A DNA stretch of 64,000 bases from UBA6244 sp963676875. GTDB taxonomy: Bacteria > Bacteroidota > Bacteroidia > Bacteroidales > F082. The DNA is taken from assembly GCA_963676875.1 (NCBI GenBank), contig OY781436.1, forward strand, positions 1,612,001 through 1,676,000, in the 5' to 3' direction. The notes under the pieces are model-generated. The model was given only the letters and a program-made list of their open reading frames with translations, was not told the origin of the DNA and made no database searches. Positions 16,196-26,030 of this stretch are shown here, piece after piece; position 1 is the stretch's first letter; each line of letters opens with the position of its first letter. The translations under genes were made by a program, and so were the position numbers.

Positions 16196-19100
16196 CATAC
16201 GGTGGCCGAAGGATAGGTATAGGCAGTGATTTCAAAATCGCCAAATGCGTTGTTGCCATATTCCCAGAAACGTACATAAACCATCTGTCCGGCCAGGGCT
16301 ATATCATTAATAACAAGTTCAGGCATCAGGGTGCTGTTTGCATCATCACTACAGTCACCAAGGAAAAGTGCTCCACATGTACCTGTATAGTAAGCCATTC
16401 CACCGTCTGTTAAGGTGCTTCCGGTTACTGATTGAGAAGACAGTACCAAATATCCGGAGGCCGGAACGGTGGCCGAGTACCAAACATCGCCTCCATTATA
16501 ACTGGCGCAACCGGGTGCCGGTATAGGATCAGGATTGTTATTGGAATCAGTGGCTCCCACGTTAGTTCCTATTGTCCAGCTTGGTGCATCCCCCACTGTC
16601 AGCGCTATTGCGTTGGCACAATCATCGTTGGCAGGAGCAGGTGTAAGGGTGGTAAATGAGGCGCCTACCCATGCACTTACATCACCGCCTCCACAATCGC
16701 TTCGTACATACCAGTCATAACTGCTTGAAGCAGTGCCACCTGTCCATGTGTAGGATGTTGAAGCGTAATCATCCACATCAGGAGTGGTTGTTGCGTCAGG
16801 TGCAGGGCTTCCTGCTGCAACAATGTAGATATCCCATGCTGATCCGGCGGCATCTGTCCAACTAAGGTCGGCTCCGGTGGTGGTTATGTTGCTTGTAACC
16901 AAGGCTGTTGGAGCGGGGCATGATGGAGGTGTGGTTACATTTACAGTATAATCTTCAAATATACCATATGAACCTGTATAGCAAGCTGTTGGTGGCCCTG
17001 AATCTACACCACCTATTCTCATTCTATGCTGACCAAGGGTGGCAGTTCCGGGAACCACGAACGATGCTGTCAATGTAGTGGGGTTTGCAGAAGTTGACAC
17101 TCCCACATATACTTCTTCACCCGCATCATCAAAGTCGAGGTCGTCATTCCAGTCAATCCAAATTTTTGTATCATAGGTATAACCTGTTTCATAGGTAATG
17201 TCAACCGGTATAGTGGCGGTCTGGCTCACATCACCAACCATGGCCGAATAGTCACCATAGTAACCCGGTTCCTGGCCTGTTGTGTTGTTTACAGTACTAA
17301 AGGTAACGTTGGTAATACCATTGCCATCTCCTGAAGTAGGCGCAGGGATACAATAGCCCGTATAAAAATTATCCGGACCAACCCATGAGCTGGTACTGCC
17401 GCCACAATCAGCTTGCACATACCAATAGTAATCGGTGTTGGCGGTTAGTGTTGTAAGTGCATAAGTTGGATTAGTAGTAGGATTGGCACTTCCATCTTCG
17501 GCTCCGGTGCCGGGAACAAAATCGGCTCCTGCTTTCCACTCTATATTCCAAGAAGTAGAGGTTCCGTTTTCGGTCCAACTCAAATCGGCAGAAGTTGTGG
17601 TAATATTACTAGAAACCAAAGCAGATGGTTGTGCACAAGCATCCAAAGTAGTAACCTCCACCTCGTTGGAATATTCCGAAGTTCCTTCAGCGTATTCAGC
17701 TGTAACAGCGTAAAAATAGGTAGTTGAAGGAGCGACTGCCACATCGGAATAACTGGTAGTGGCAACACCTGTGTAGGTAGTATTGTAGGTTCCGGTGGCA
17801 TCGCCACGATGAACCGTGTAATCCACAAAAGCTTTGGAAGAGCCCATATCCGTTGTGTAAATACTTGGGACTGGAATGCTTACATATTGAAGTTCTGATT
17901 CGTTTTGTACCAGTATTTTGCTCTTATTTGGTCTGAGGGAATAGACAGGAGGATTCTCGCTATTTGCTAATTCAATTCCTGCTTTAAGATGCATGGGGGC
18001 TTTAGATACACTCATGTAGGCGCGCATTATCCATTGACCGCCAAACGCATTCCATGTTGAACCCCCATCCGACGAAAACTTACACCTGCCCCAATCATGT
18101 TCCATGTCTGTTCCCACATATGGGCCTGCTGTGTTGCCATCAGGCCATTGGGTTACCACATAAAATACTTCATTTTGAGCCATCGCAACGGGTGTGGTCA
18201 ATTCCAACAGATTCCATTCGCCGGTGGTTGAGTTCACCACAGGTGTGGGGTATGTTGCATATGGGCTGGCCAAATCCGGCTTTCCGGTTCCGTCATCGGG
18301 ACATACCATGATGGCGTTCCAATTCTGACCTAAAGTATTTGTTTTATTAAATACAGCCACATAATTCAGATTACCGGCAATGGTGGCATTAAATCTAGTA
18401 TAGAACATTTGTGATGACGTCGTGGGTCCTCCAACCCAGTAGTTCATTTCAGCGCTTCCATCATCGTACCGTATTTCCCCTTCAGGCAATGGTATTTCCC
18501 AAGTTAAATCAACGGCAGCCCCATTGGCGACTCCTGTAAGGTTAAGAGGAGGAGCCACATAAGCTGATCCGGTTAGTGTAACATCGTGATCGCCATCGGC
18601 TACAATACGCAATGTAGTTGTTTTGGCGCCCAAGGTTGCAGGTGCAAAACTAACATCAAAAGTAAGGGTTTGTCCACTTGTTAAACCAGCCGGACTAAAA
18701 CCTGAAATGGTAAAATCAGATGCATCCCCTCCAACAAGGCTGGCACCGGTAACATTCATGGTACCGGCTCCTGTGTTTTCAACAACATAGGTATGGGTGT
18801 AATAACCGGCTGAAATACTGTTAAGTGCATATTCTCCAAAATCATCTGTTCCATCAGGTGTTACGGAAAAAATGGGAGTTGTCGGGCCTTCCTCCACGCT
18901 TACATCATCCAGTGAGATGTCGTCATACCATTGTGTTCCAGATGAGGTTTCATCTCCCACAAACTGTATTTGAATGGGACCGGTGATGGTGAGTGAACTC
19001 AGACTTACATGAAATTGTTGCCATTCCACAGGATTACCGGTATTTCCGGTAAAGGTTCCCAAATCATAGTTCCATGCAGCACCATCCCAAACATTTACGC

Positions 19101-20064
19101 GCAAGGTCATATTTGTATTACCTTCATTATCACTATACAACCAGAAATATATCCAGGGATTGGTAAGTCCGCTTACATCGATGAATGGACTAGTAAGGGT
19201 GACGTCGGTGGAATGAGGACTTTCGGAATCGTCCACCCAGGCAAAATAGCCTGTTCCGGTGGTATGGTCGTTTGGTGCGCAATGATTTGCTCCATTGACT
19301 GTGCTAAATTTCCATAACTCTCCAGTAGAGCTGGAATTGGTCCAGCAAGCAGGAGTAGCACCGGCACTTTCAAAATCTTCGAAGTAGGGGGCGGTAAATG
19401 TTGCGCATGCAGTAGTAAAAGTACTTGGACCCATCCAAGGACTTACATCACCACCTCCGCAATCGGTACGTACATACCAATCGTAATCGCTTGCAGGTGC
19501 GCCTCCTGCATAAGTGTATGTTGTCGTTCCATGATCATCTACTGTAGGAGTTGTTGTGCCGGTAGGCGCAGGGTCTCCACTAGGGGCGATGAAAATATCC
19601 CATGCTGCTCCGGAGGCATCCGTCCAGTTAAGATCGGCTCCGCTACTCGTGATATTGTTTTCGTTTAGATTGGAAGGAGGCGCACATGATGGGCAGTTTC
19701 CTACCATGTCAAGCACATCGTCAGGCACAGCACCTCCCTGACCTGATTGTCCTAAAACTACACCCCCGCCATCTTTCACGATATAAGAGTTTTCATAATC
19801 CCAATTAGCGGGAGTACCGGTATATATGGCGTCGATATCGTCTCCGGAGGCAGCATCAAAATAAAACACTCCCGGTCCGGCTCCACTGGCCAAGGTTATA
19901 TCGGTGAGCTCAGCAGTACCATTGACCAGAATTGTAAGGGTATTACCATTCCAGCCATCACCGTAGTCATCGGTTAATTCCACGCTGTGCTGACAAGTTT
20001 GGGCTTTCAAGCCCCACATACCCGCAACAAATACGAGTAATGCAGTAAGTAATTTTCTTTTCAT
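14764..20064 (-). CDS. giant modular T9SS surface protein A (1766 aa)
   Basis: A secreted protein with a signal peptide ending GLKAQ at residue 22. In order: a Cys-rich N-terminal beta domain (to ~127), fibronectin III-like (~128-220), a MAM-like domain starting YFEDFES (~226-390), a choice-of-anchor D-like domain (~395-505), a FN3-containing region (~510-905), and a GEVED-type domain with WIDWNDDLDFDDAG (~905-1050). These are followed by another FN3, an ANDDCANA beta domain (~1141-1275), a WTG..DW..SNW module (~1290), a conserved module with TTVQRYFTDDNWHGLSA, and a T9SS type A sorting domain from ~1695 (NMLGQTV ... KVFIK end). It is exported by the type IX system and presented on the surface or released. 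It heads a two-gene unit with the small PID-CTERM-like gene. No catalytic domain is visible; an adhesin or matrix role is inferred. Confidence 0.9.
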   Translation of the reverse strand: MKRKLLTALLVFVAGMWGLKAQTCQHSVELTDDYGDGWNGNTLTILVNGTAELTDITLASGAGPGVFYFDAASGDDIDAIYTGTPANWDYENSYIVKDGGGVVLGQSGQGGAVPDDVLDMVGNCPSCAPPSNLNENNITSSGADLNWTDASGAAWDIFIAPSGDPAPTGTTTPTVDDHGTTTYTYAGGAPASDYDWYVRTDCGGGDVSPWMGPSTFTTACATFTAPYFEDFESAGATPACWTNSSSTGELWKFSTVNGANHCAPNDHTTGTGYFAWVDDSESPHSTDVTLTSPFIDVSGLTNPWIYFWLYSDNEGNTNMTLRVNVWDGAAWNYDLGTFTGNTGNPVEWQQFHVSLSSLTITGPIQIQFVGDETSSGTQWYDDISLDDVSVEEGPTTPIFSVTPDGTDDFGEYALNSISAGYYTHTYVVENTGAGTMNVTGASLVGGDASDFTISGFSPAGLTSGQTLTFDVSFAPATLGAKTTTLRIVADGDHDVTLTGSAYVAPPLNLTGVANGAAVDLTWEIPLPEGEIRYDDGSAEMNYWVGGPTTSSQMFYTRFNATIAGNLNYVAVFNKTNTLGQNWNAIMVCPDDGTGKPDLASPYATYPTPVVNSTTGEWNLLELTTPVAMAQNEVFYVVTQWPDGNTAGPYVGTDMEHDWGRCKFSSDGGSTWNAFGGQWIMRAYMSVSKAPMHLKAGIELANSENPPVYSLRPNKSKILVQNESELQYVSIPVPSIYTTDMGSSKAFVDYTVHRGDATGTYNTTYTGVATTSYSDVAVAPSTTYFYAVTAEYAEGTSEYSNEVEVTTLDACAQPSALVSSNITTTSADLSWTENGTSTSWNIEWKAGADFVPGTGAEDGSANPTTNPTYALTTLTANTDYYWYVQADCGGSTSSWVGPDNFYTGYCIPAPTSGDGNGITNVTFSTVNNTTGQEPGYYGDYSAMVGDVSQTATIPVDITYETGYTYDTKIWIDWNDDLDFDDAGEEVYVGVSTSANPTTLTASFVVPGTATLGQHRMRIGGVDSGPPTACYTGSYGIFEDYTVNVTTPPSCPAPTALVTSNITTTGADLSWTDAAGSAWDIYIVAAGSPAPDATTTPDVDDYASTSYTWTGGTASSSYDWYVRSDCGGGDVSAWVGASFTTLTPAPANDDCANAIALTVGDAPSWTIGTNVGATDSNNNPDPIPAPGCASYNGGDVWYSATVPASGYLVLSSQSVTGSTLTDGGMAYYTGTCGALFLGDCSDDANSTLMPELVINDIALAGQMVYVRFWEYGNNAFGDFEITAYTYPSATVWTGTTDTDWFEASNWNPGIPGSTTDVTIPAGAPNYPDITAAAECNNLVMGSDATGDASLMGQGNLTVNGTTTVQRYFTDDNWHGLSASVSGAITNDLYLGGSPEVWAKYYDEPTNAYLYETDLNAPLGDMKGWMVWVDASSPQTFDLHGSLRSGLVGPVALTNSGPGLGDGFNFVGNPFPSTIDWDAPSGWFLTNVDAGFWIWNPDAAGGPNFASYNGIGVNGGTNLISSGQAFFVQVNAAETTGAISMNEDVQVPDAVNFMKSQTTISDYVKLKLSDGDRYDESVVRFHDQATEGYDSQLDMHKFFSWDEAQPQIYSTANDFMSINALPHGIPSAAMDVRGVDGNEFTIELSEVQDFAEVYLADEYLGVTTNLMEQPYTFTYDASQTDRFTVFFSVVGTEENQLENVQVYSFDKKVRVIIPTQMKAHVEVVNMLGQTVRELDAHMGTQEIDLDHSGYYVVSITGKNQTMTRKVFIK

Positions 20065-20260
20065 ACAACAACTATTTTAAGTGATTTTAATAAGGGTTTT
20101 CTAGTTGTCGTAAAAATACATATTGATAAATGGCACTATGAGTGGGTGTCATTTGCATATATATATCTGTTAATACATATGTTATAAGTGTAGATTATTT
20201 TGCTATAACTGTTGTTGTACGAATTTTCGTGGGGAAGGAAAATAGGCAGCGGCGGGCTGC

Positions 20261-21004
20261 TTAGTTTTCAGCCAGAAGCCTTAATAGGCCTGACTTTTTA
20301 CGCACCGATACAGGGAGCTTGGTGCCATCACGCAGCACTACTGTTGAACCTCCCACCTTATTGAATCCGATAACATATTGCAGATTGATAAGATGGGCGT
20401 GATGAATGCGATAAAACATATACGGCTTAAGTTTTTCCTCAAAACTTTTCAGGTTTTTGGATACCAGCAGGTGGGTTTTGTTTTTGAGATAGAGGTGAGT
20501 ATATCCAGCATCGGAAGTGCAATAGACGATGTCGTCGGGATGGAGGTATTGAATGTCGCTATGGCTAGACACCACAATTTTGGATGAGGAAAGTGTGGGC
20601 TTTTCGTAGTTGGCTGTACTTTTTTTATTGCTTGCTAGCTGTTTTTCGATGGCCAGCCGTGCTTGAATCATTGTTTTTAAAATTTCATGCTCGTTGATTG
20701 GCTTGGCAATGTGACCTATTAAGGAAATTTCATGGGAATACAAATGAGCCGGAATGTTTTTTGACATGGTGATGAGAAAGGATTTCTTCAGGTTGGTTTG
20801 TTTGAGGATTTTATCTGCATTTCCATCCGGAAGGTTTGTTTCCAAAAACACCACATCGGGACGTTCCTTTTTTAGCAACATGATACCTGATGCTGCTGAT
20901 TGAGCAACCCCAACAAGTATGGTTTGCGGGAAATATTCCTGCAAAATTCTGGACACAACAAGCACTACCTCGTCCTCATAATCTATGATGACAACCCGAA
21001 TCAT
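20261..21004 (-). CDS. LytTR response regulator with Glu at the phospho-acceptor position
   Basis: 247 residues: a receiver domain (1-~115) and a LytTR DNA-binding domain (~140-247; VYCTSDAGYTHLYLKN and FYRIHHAHLINLQYVIGF are typical). The receiver keeps acidic residues in IIDYEDE and Lys101 in AKPI, but the acceptor strand reads VVFLETNLPDG with Glu55 where Asp is expected. Codon GAA is clear. An Asp-to-Glu change can mimic phosphorylation, so it may be constitutively active or have lost phosphorelay. No histidine kinase is adjacent. It sits alone between giant cassettes A and B, making it a candidate regulator of them. Confidence 0.85.
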   Translation of the reverse strand: MIRVVIIDYEDEVVLVVSRILQEYFPQTILVGVAQSAASGIMLLKKERPDVVFLETNLPDGNADKILKQTNLKKSFLITMSKNIPAHLYSHEISLIGHIAKPINEHEILKTMIQARLAIEKQLASNKKSTANYEKPTLSSSKIVVSSHSDIQYLHPDDIVYCTSDAGYTHLYLKNKTHLLVSKNLKSFEEKLKPYMFYRIHHAHLINLQYVIGFNKVGGSTVVLRDGTKLPVSVRKKSGLLRLLAEN

Positions 21005-21029
21005 GATAGGAAAATAATAGGTTAAGGCA

Positions 21030-21060
21030 CAAAAATAGGTGATTTGTTATTGATTTACAA
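21030..21060 (-). promoter_or_regulatory. candidate promoter of the LytTR gene
   Basis: On the minus strand TTG (21060-21058), 20 bp, then TATTTTTG (21037-21030). Transcription would start about 15-20 bp before the ATG at 21004, giving a very short leader. Confidence 0.5.
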
Positions 21061-21401
21061 ATAATATCTTGTGTTTTTTAAATGCAAAAAGATGCTAAGG
21101 GGCTGAAATGTATGTTTTTAGTGGGAAAGGTGGGAGGGTAGGAAAGGGTAGGAAGGGGATGCTTCGAATTCAGTCATCATTTCGAAACACAATTCCCCCG
21201 GAAAAAGGGGCGCACATAGTGTGATGACAAAAGGGAATGAATATCGAATATCGATTAACAGCCTGCCCGCCTTTGGCGCGGAATAATGAAGTACAATCCC
21301 ACTTTAACAATCGGCGTTCGACATTCGGTGTTAATAAAATGAGGTTGCCTGAACAGCGTATACTTTTGTCTTTTATCTTTCTATTGATTGGATATTTTTA
21401 A
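21061..21401. other. gene-free spacer with short repeats
   Basis: No credible gene. It contains GGGTAGGAAAGGGTAGGAAGG-like direct repeats near 21130-21158, GAATATCGAATATCG at ~21238-21252, and a third diverged copy of the GGCGTTCGACATTCGGT unit (~21313-21329) seen at 3.7 and 4.2 kb. Confidence 0.45.
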
Positions 21402-21437
21402 TAAAAAACCCTGCCGGATATGGTTAATCCGACAGGG
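21402..21437 (-). terminator. terminator of cassette B
   Basis: Stem CCCTGCCGGA (21409-21418) / TCCGACAGGG (21428-21437), one wobble pair, with an A6 run at 21403-21408 that is a T run on the minus strand. A second imperfect palindrome at 21451-21483 (AATCCTGACAGG...CCTGACAGGATT) lies between it and the small gene. Confidence 0.7.
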
Positions 21438-21491
21438 AATGGAAATTGTAATCCTGACAGGTTTTGAAAACCTGACAGGATTTAAAAACAG

Positions 21492-21722
21492 CTACTCTTC
21501 AAGCGTTTCCTTGTCATCGCTATACAGGGAATACAACTTTTTGCCACCATAGGCTACGCCCATGGCCAACAATATGCCGAGGCCTCCGCCAATGGGAGCT
21601 CCGCCTCCGCCACCTAGCGGATCACCACCGCCGCCGCCACCGGGACCCGGTTGTGCTATGGTGAATAAAGGCAGCACCATGATGGCACTGATTAACAGGG
21701 TTGAAAAAATCTTCTTTTTCAT
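21492..21722 (-). CDS. small PID-CTERM-like membrane protein, cassette B
   Basis: 76 residues, identical to the protein of cassette A except for the last ~9 residues (DDKETLEE instead of EDVENLEE). It has a signal peptide, a Gly/Pro linker, then PIGGGLGILLAMGVAYGGKK. It begins 24 bp after the giant gene, with a spacer identical to that of cassette A. It is part of the duplicated 1.65 kb block, so the identity may reflect gene conversion rather than selection alone. Confidence 0.8.
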   Translation of the reverse strand: MKKKIFSTLLISAIMVLPLFTIAQPGPGGGGGGDPLGGGGGAPIGGGLGILLAMGVAYGGKKLYSLYSDDKETLEE

Positions 21723-23178
21723 GATCTTTTTTTTTATGATTTTGATTTATTTAATAAACACTTTACGGGTCATGGTTTGGTTTTTACCGGTGATACTCAC
21801 CACATAGTAACCTGAATGATCCAGATCGATTTCCTGTGTTCCCATGTGGGCATCCAGTTCGCGTACAGTTTGACCTAGCATATTGACTATTTCTACATGT
21901 GCCTGCATTTGGGTTGGAATGATCACACGTACTTTTTTGTCGAAGCTATATACCTGCACGTTGTCCAATTGATTCTCTTGGGTTCCCACCACGGAGAAGA
22001 ATACTGTGAATCTGTCGGTTTGTGTGGCATCGTAGGTAAAGGTATAGGGGCTTTCCATCAGGTTGGTGGTAATTCCCAGCACTTCATCCATTAAATATAC
22101 TTCAGCAAAATCTTGTACTTCGGCGAGCTCGATGGTAAACTCGTTACCATCAACTCCCCGTACATCCATGGCGGCACTTGGAATACCATGAGGCAATGCG
22201 TTGATGCTCATGAAATCGTTGGCCGTGCTATAGATTTGTGGTTGTGCTTCGTCCCAACTAAAGAATTTGTGCATATCCAACTGACTGTCGTACCCTTCGG
22301 TGGCTTGGTCGTGGAATCTGACAACACTTTCGTCATAGCGATCGCCATCCGACAATTTGAGTTTCACATAATCTGATATGGTAGTCTGCGATTTCATGAA
22401 ATTCACCGCGTCGGGCACTTGAACATCTTCGTTCATCGAAATGGCTCCGGTTGTTTCGGCAGCGTTCACCTGTACAAAGAAGGCTTGTCCGCTGGAGATC
22501 AGGTTGGTTCCGCCGTTTACACCTATTCCATTATAACTGGCAAAGTTGGGTCCTCCTGCTGCATCAGGATTCCAAATCCAGAAGCCGGCATCCACGTTGG
22601 TTAAAAACCAACCTGAGGTGGCATCCCAGTCGATGGTTGATGGGAAGGGGTTTCCAACAAAATTAAATCCATCTCCCAAGCCGGGACCACTGTTGGTAAG
22701 TGCAACAGGACCTACCAATCCGGAACGCAAGCTTCCGTGTATGTTGAAGGTTTGTGGTGAAGAAGCATCTACCCAAACCATCCAGCCTTTCATGTCGCCC
22801 AATGGGGCATTCAGGTCGGTTTCGTAGAGGTAGGCATTGGTGGGTTCATCGTAATACTTGGCCCACACTTCAGGGCTTCCGCCCAGATACAGGTCGTTGG
22901 TGATGGCACCTGAAACAGGAGCTGAAAGTCCGTGCCAGTTGTCGTCGGTGAAATAACGCTGTACGGTGGTGGTACCGTTTACGGTCAGGTTGCTTTGTCC
23001 CATCAGGGAAGCATCACCTGTGGCATCGCTGCCCATTACCAGGTTGTTACACTCGGCTGCGGCGTTAATGTCGGGATAATTGGGTGCTCCGGCAGGGATG
23101 GTTACGTCGGTGGTGGAACCGGGAACAATGAGATTCCAGTTGGAAGCATCAAACCAGTCGGTGCTGGTAACACCTGTC
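21513..23178. repeat. 1.65 kb direct repeat, copy 2 (3' part of cassette B)
   Basis: The partner of 14530-16195 in the same orientation, about 7 kb apart. The LytTR gene and the 5' portion of giant gene A lie between the copies. Confidence 0.85.
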
Positions 23179-25721
23179 CAGGTGGTAGCTGAGGGAGGCG
23201 TAACAAAAAACTGGTTGTTGTTGATGGCACCTGAAGTTTCGGCCAGGGGCGACTGCCAGGTAAAAGCATCGTAAGTGGTACCAAATCCACCCAATTGGAG
23301 GGATTCGCCTACCAGTGTTGAGCCTAATTCTTCTACCCCGATGTCAGTAGAAGTAAACCCGTTGGCAGGCCCATCAGTGGCGGCAAATGACCCCTCATAG
23401 CTTAGAAACTGACCGGAAATTAAAGTTCCTTGAAATGAAAGAGCCAAGCCATCAGGAGCTCCGTTTTGCATGACGATTTCCGTAGAAAAAAAGGTAAATC
23501 CGTCTGTTGTATTTCCTTCGGTGAAATCATCGAGTGTTTTTTGATCATACGAAGTGCCATTAGATCCATTATACAAATCAACTTGAAAATCTGCCAGATT
23601 GATGCTGCCGGCATTTTCAATCACTACCTCAACAAATTCGCCGACATCGGCACCATCGTTGTCGTAATGAAATTCGTTGATCCAGGCATTTACTGATACA
23701 GGTGTAGAGGTAGTGGCTTCATCTTGAGGTACGGTGCCATCGGTTTTGTAATCGATGTCGGTACCCGTACCGTTATAGGGATAGATTTTGAAAAAATAGG
23801 TAGTGGAAGCGGATAATCCGGTAAATTGCCAGATGCCGCTGCCGGAAGCTACATTTTTTACCAATAAAGCATCTGCTTCGGCCACGCCATCGATGGGGGC
23901 TACAATATCGCCATATCCGGTGGCGCTTCCTTTGATCAGGTAAGTATCTGCATCTGAATCGGTCCAATTAACAGTGATGGCACTTGAAGAATTGGCTGTT
24001 GCCGTAAATCCAACCACATGATCTTGAGGCTCAGCCACAAAGGTTGTAGCATTTGCTGTTAACCCGGGAGAATAATTGGTACCATTGTATGAGTAAACCA
24101 TATAATATATCGTTTCCTCTGAGGAAAGACCTGTGTGTGCCTGTGGGGAAGTACTTCCGGCATACAACAAAGTACCTCCTGCAAATGGTTGTCCCACTAC
24201 AGGGGTTGTTCCTGATGGAACAGAAAAAGTTCCGGTGGCATTGTACACAATCACCACGTCATCGTTGGCCATATTAAGGGTGAAGGTCAGGTCGATTTGG
24301 GAGGAGGAAGAAGCCGCAGCGGCAAATGCTTGGGGATCGTCAACAGTAACCTCTTGGATATCAATGTTGTCGACTTCCCACAATCTATAACTTCCTGATT
24401 CATAACGATATTTGAAAGCAATATAAACGGAAGTTCCACTAATAGAGGACAAATCAATGCTCCCGGAAGAACCCCAGGTTTGATCAGAGGCCGGCTGGGT
24501 ATAAGTCAATTCTGTCCATGTACTTCCCGAAGGGTCGCCAATACCTGCATAATCAGTAGAGTAAACTAATTTTAGGTAATTGTTTGCATCGTCCGAACCA
24601 AATCGATACCATGTGTCAAAAGAAAGAATTTCATTGGAGTAGTTATCCAGATTTATGCCGGGCAAAATCAACCAATCCTCTTCTGTATCACCTGAATCGA
24701 ATCCATTCATTTGTGCAAATCCATAAGTTGAGTTCCACATCCATTCTTTTGTAGCTCCAGAAACGCTATAAGTATAACAATCACCTAAATCAGTATCAAA
24801 AGTTTCTGAGTAAGGTAATGTGGTGGTTGCCGGACCAGATACAGTATAGCTTTGTTCGGGGGAGGTAGTTTCATCGACATCATCGTCCAGAGCGTGAATT
24901 ACGTAATATACGGTGACACCATTGGCTTGGGCTGGGATATCGGTGATGGTAGTGTAAGTTGATCCTGAAGACAGGGTCATATTGATTATATTTCCAAGTG
25001 CACCTGATGCAGTACCCCAATGTAATTCAACACTTACAACTGTACCATCATCGGTAATATCTGCTGATACAGAAACCGTTTGACCCGGTTCCGGTGAAGC
25101 GGGGGTATGGGCAATGTTGGTGATGACAGGTCCACTGGAAGCAGCCGGCGCTATACCAAACCCTGTTAAACAATTATCGGTACAAACAGTTGAAAATCTT
25201 AAACTTGGATCAGTCCATCCATCGGTATCTCCCGTTGTAATTCCTGACAGCAAAGCAATATTTTGATTATTTGTTTGTACGCCATTTCCCGTCCATGCCG
25301 AACCGGGATCACTTCCGGGGTCTCCAAATACGTCAGTTTTTGTGGCACCATACCACACTTCCAACGCATCATCACCATTAAAGGTAAAGGCCTTTAAATA
25401 AAAAGCAGCTCCATTTCCCACGGCTGTTGCTTCCATATCATCCGTACCTATCACGACAACACTTCCCGAAGCCAAGGTGCCATTATCAAGGGTGAAATCT
25501 TCAGCCGGCGCACCACCGTTTACACCTTTTTTAATTACCAGGTTATTCACTGCGAAATCCAAGGTGGAGGCTGTGTTATTCCAGATTTCAATTCCTTTGG
25601 GAGTAGTACCGGAACTTGTTTCCACATACTGGCTAATAATCTGTCCAAAGATTTGTTGCGAACCCATCGCCAGCACAACAGCCAGCATGAGGGTCATTAG
25701 TAATTTTCTTTTCATTTTCAT
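21747..25721 (-). CDS. giant modular T9SS surface protein B (1324 aa)
   Basis: Signal peptide ending IFGQ (~residue 27), then a lamin-tail-like domain (IISQYVETSSG ... GIEIWNN, ~28-180), an Ig-like strand set (ITNIAHTPASPEPGQTVSVS, ~195-300), a choice-of-anchor J-type domain (~300-460), FN3 repeats (~465-660) and a second lamin-tail domain (WINEFHYDNDG, ~677-830). The C-terminal ~475 residues are almost identical to protein A, including the T9SS type A sorting domain ending KVFIK. The start could be Met1 or Met3. It is followed at 24 bp by the small gene. A TAGTTTTG promoter and a conserved inverted-repeat leader lie ~255-315 bp upstream. No enzyme motif was seen. Confidence 0.9.
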   Translation of the reverse strand: MKMKRKLLMTLMLAVVLAMGSQQIFGQIISQYVETSSGTTPKGIEIWNNTASTLDFAVNNLVIKKGVNGGAPAEDFTLDNGTLASGSVVVIGTDDMEATAVGNGAAFYLKAFTFNGDDALEVWYGATKTDVFGDPGSDPGSAWTGNGVQTNNQNIALLSGITTGDTDGWTDPSLRFSTVCTDNCLTGFGIAPAASSGPVITNIAHTPASPEPGQTVSVSADITDDGTVVSVELHWGTASGALGNIINMTLSSGSTYTTITDIPAQANGVTVYYVIHALDDDVDETTSPEQSYTVSGPATTTLPYSETFDTDLGDCYTYSVSGATKEWMWNSTYGFAQMNGFDSGDTEEDWLILPGINLDNYSNEILSFDTWYRFGSDDANNYLKLVYSTDYAGIGDPSGSTWTELTYTQPASDQTWGSSGSIDLSSISGTSVYIAFKYRYESGSYRLWEVDNIDIQEVTVDDPQAFAAAASSSSQIDLTFTLNMANDDVVIVYNATGTFSVPSGTTPVVGQPFAGGTLLYAGSTSPQAHTGLSSEETIYYMVYSYNGTNYSPGLTANATTFVAEPQDHVVGFTATANSSSAITVNWTDSDADTYLIKGSATGYGDIVAPIDGVAEADALLVKNVASGSGIWQFTGLSASTTYFFKIYPYNGTGTDIDYKTDGTVPQDEATTSTPVSVNAWINEFHYDNDGADVGEFVEVVIENAGSINLADFQVDLYNGSNGTSYDQKTLDDFTEGNTTDGFTFFSTEIVMQNGAPDGLALSFQGTLISGQFLSYEGSFAATDGPANGFTSTDIGVEELGSTLVGESLQLGGFGTTYDAFTWQSPLAETSGAINNNQFFVTPPSATTWTGVTSTDWFDASNWNLIVPGSTTDVTIPAGAPNYPDINAAAECNNLVMGSDATGDASLMGQSNLTVNGTTTVQRYFTDDNWHGLSAPVSGAITNDLYLGGSPEVWAKYYDEPTNAYLYETDLNAPLGDMKGWMVWVDASSPQTFNIHGSLRSGLVGPVALTNSGPGLGDGFNFVGNPFPSTIDWDATSGWFLTNVDAGFWIWNPDAAGGPNFASYNGIGVNGGTNLISSGQAFFVQVNAAETTGAISMNEDVQVPDAVNFMKSQTTISDYVKLKLSDGDRYDESVVRFHDQATEGYDSQLDMHKFFSWDEAQPQIYSTANDFMSINALPHGIPSAAMDVRGVDGNEFTIELAEVQDFAEVYLMDEVLGITTNLMESPYTFTYDATQTDRFTVFFSVVGTQENQLDNVQVYSFDKKVRVIIPTQMQAHVEIVNMLGQTVRELDAHMGTQEIDLDHSGYYVVSITGKNQTMTRKVFIK

Positions 25722-25975
25722 AAAGATTTAATTAAGTTTTAAAATGGGTTTATTTTTACTGTTAGGATCACCATACACAGTGGGGTATTTTACCTCAGGT
25801 TTTAGTTGCCACTCATTTGGTGGAAAAACATAACGGAGGAGTTTTTAACCCATGCCGCCATTACCCAAAAATCAATTAAATTTTATGTTTGTCAGAAAAT
25901 AGACAGAGCCAATCAACTCCCTTACAACTTTCGCTGCAAACAATTGATAATCTATAATATAAAGATGATTTGTTT

Positions 25976-26012
25976 TTGGGTATACAGCAACAAACCGAAG
26001 TGTAATACCCAA
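25976..26012 (-). promoter_or_regulatory. conserved 37 bp inverted-repeat leader, copy 1
   Basis: TTGGGTAT (25976-25983) and ATACCCAA (26005-26012) are perfect 8 bp inverted arms. The same 37 bp arrangement is found at 32598-32634, and in both cases it lies 18 bp downstream of a TAGTTTTG box. It would fall in the 5' leader of the cassette B transcript, acting as an operator or an RNA hairpin. Confidence 0.6.
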
Positions 26013-26030
26013 CACTTGTCAGTCCGGATA

